The notes under the pieces are model-generated. The model was not told the origin of the DNA. It saw only the letters and a program-made list of their open reading frames with translations, and ran no database searches. This document shows, piece by piece, positions 5,829-6,739 of a stretch of 6,739 nucleotides of DNA. Numbering within the stretch: the stretch's first letter is position 1; each line of letters starts with the position of its first letter. The DNA lies in NCBI GenBank assembly GCA_007134725.1, contig SLKF01000070.1, positions 1 through 6,739 of the forward strand, written 5' to 3'. Both the position numbers and the translations under genes were made by a program. Source of the DNA: Clostridiales bacterium. Its GTDB lineage: Bacteria > Bacillota > Clostridia > Peptostreptococcales > T1SED10-28.

Positions 5829-6386
5829 TTAAGATTTATCCGGGCTGGTCTCTTTCGAAGCATCTAAATTTTCTTCAAAGTTTTTAAGTTCCGGTAAGTC
5901 TTTAAGGTTTTCAAATCCAAATTTTTTTAAAAAAAATTCTGTTGTAGCATAAATAATGGGTCGTCCAATCGTGTTCAGTCGATCTTTTTCATAAATCAGA
6001 TTTTCCTGCATTAAGTTTGCAAGAGGTTTATCGCACTTTACCCCTCGTATTCTTTCAATTTTATTTTTGGTAATCGGTTGTTTATAGACAATGATTGCTA
6101 AGGTTTCAATTGTCGCTCTTGATAAAGAACGTCTTTGATCCTTTGGCAGCAATTTTTTAATATAGGGATGTACCGATTTCTTTGACGTCAATTGGATTTT
6201 ATTTCCCACTTTAATAAGCTCAATGCCTCTATTCTCCTGTTTATATTCCATTCGTAATTCTTTAATGATTTCCTGAACAGTTTTGTCATTCATCTCCAGA
6301 ATTTTTGCGATTTCTTTGATTTCTAAAGGGTCTCCCCAAGCAAATAGAATCGCTTCAATAATTGCACCATAATGATGATTTTCCAA
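5829..6386 (-). CDS. scpB: segregation and condensation protein B
   Basis: This 185-residue protein is the kite subunit of the SMC-ScpA-ScpB condensin, which compacts and helps separate newly copied chromosomes. The first winged-helix domain begins IIEAILFAWGDPLEIKEIAKIL (9-30). The second contains the family hallmarks SRATIETLAIIVYKQPIT (89-106), IERIRGVKCD (110-119) and GRPIIYATTEFFLKKFG (141-157). Length is normal for the family. The start is TTG at 6386-6384: AGAGGTGA lies four to five bases upstream, no in-frame ATG is near, and the N-terminus then matches the family. It starts 12 bases after the scpA stop. The usual G-R-L-D-T-P-G-R-P stretch here reads DRLNTIGRP, so the family's Asp and Pro are replaced; this looks like ordinary divergence. 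The last 20 or so residues are acidic and poorly conserved in the family. Confidence 0.95.
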   Translation of the reverse strand: MENHHYGAIIEAILFAWGDPLEIKEIAKILEMNDKTVQEIIKELRMEYKQENRGIELIKVGNKIQLTSKKSVHPYIKKLLPKDQRRSLSRATIETLAIIVYKQPITKNKIERIRGVKCDKPLANLMQENLIYEKDRLNTIGRPIIYATTEFFLKKFGFENLKDLPELKNFEENLDASKETSPDKS

Positions 6387-6398
6387 TTTTTCACCTCT

Positions 6399-6739
6399 TT
6401 ATACAGAAACTATTTTTTCTCGTAATCGTAATACAATGGAACAGGTCTTCTTATTTTGATTGATTAAAATGATCCGGCTTTTTGCTAGTTCCAAGATTGC
6501 TAGAAATGTAGTGATAAGATGAATTTTATCCACTGAAGTATCAAAAATCTTTTCGAACAACAGGTGTGATTCCTTTTCTAAGCGGCTTTTAAGTTCCTGG
6601 ATTTTTTCTTCAACTGTAACCTGGTCTTTTTGAATGGAATTAAAGAGTTCTGCTTCACTATTTTCAACATTGATTTTTATGATAAGGCGATCCCATGCAT
6701 TCATTAGATCTGTTACGGAAATCTGACCCAAATGCTCAT
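6399..6739 (-). CDS. scpA: segregation and condensation protein A (3' part; 5' end beyond the window)
   Basis: These are the last 112 residues of ScpA, the kleisin that bridges the SMC heads and binds ScpB. The frame runs open to the window edge, upstream codons reading Glu-His-Leu before GQISVTDL, so any internal TTG is not a real start. The full protein is usually about 240-260 residues, so more than half is missing. The segment contains a charged helical linker (VEEKIQELKSRLEKE) and the C-terminal winged helix with the hallmark TTFLAILELAKSRIILI, which in the family contacts the SMC head. The stop is followed after 12 bases by scpB, whose ribosome binding site begins directly after it. The identification rests on this C-terminal motif and on the adjacent scpB. 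Confidence 0.92.
   Translation of the reverse strand, partial: EHLGQISVTDLMNAWDRLIIKINVENSEAELFNSIQKDQVTVEEKIQELKSRLEKESHLLFEKIFDTSVDKIHLITTFLAILELAKSRIILINQNKKTCSIVLRLREKIVSV

Overview
The window comes from a low-GC anaerobic Firmicute, most likely a clostridium. This is inferred from four things: the AT-rich sequence, strong AGGAGG-type ribosome binding sites, the use of TTG and GTG starts, and a ferredoxin-dependent 2-oxoacid oxidoreductase beside Gram-positive ScpAB, RluB and YtqB/MnmM-type genes. All ten genes lie on the minus strand, so transcription runs from high to low coordinates. No gene on the plus strand is supported.

Read in the direction of transcription, a housekeeping block comes first. 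It holds the 3' part of scpA (chromosome condensation), scpB, a RluB-type 23S rRNA pseudouridine synthase, a small GNAT-like protein with a degraded acetyl-CoA loop, a YtqB/MnmM-type tRNA wobble-uridine methyltransferase, and an oxaloacetate decarboxylase alpha / pyruvate carboxylase B-type carboxyltransferase without a biotin domain. Gaps are short or negative except for 58 bases before the GNAT-like gene. The block reads as one transcription unit and ends at a perfect 17-bp stem terminator just after the carboxyltransferase gene.

Next comes a 220-base AT-rich stretch without a gene (2331-2550). It holds six TGCAA-like elements spaced at about 20.5 bp or its multiples, a 21-bp near-perfect direct repeat, an 18-bp operator-like palindrome and possible sigma-A promoters. 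It is the probable control region of the second unit.

The second unit is korD-korA-korB-korC. It encodes a four-subunit 2-oxoacid:ferredoxin oxidoreductase: KorD carries two 4Fe-4S clusters, KorA is the alpha subunit, KorB binds thiamine diphosphate and a third cluster, and KorC is gamma (cut by the window edge after 54 codons). The genes are tightly coupled, with each downstream ribosome binding site inside the end of the gene before it. 2-Oxoglutarate is the most likely substrate, but branched-chain 2-oxoacids cannot be excluded from sequence.

The carboxyltransferase (oxaloacetate/pyruvate) and the Kor complex (2-oxoglutarate/succinyl-CoA) act at two ends of a partial TCA pathway, which makes their adjacency sensible. 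The terminator and separate control region show that they can be expressed independently. I see no mobile element, CRISPR array, RNA gene or clearly undescribed system. The least explained parts are the phased-repeat control region and the small GNAT-like protein.
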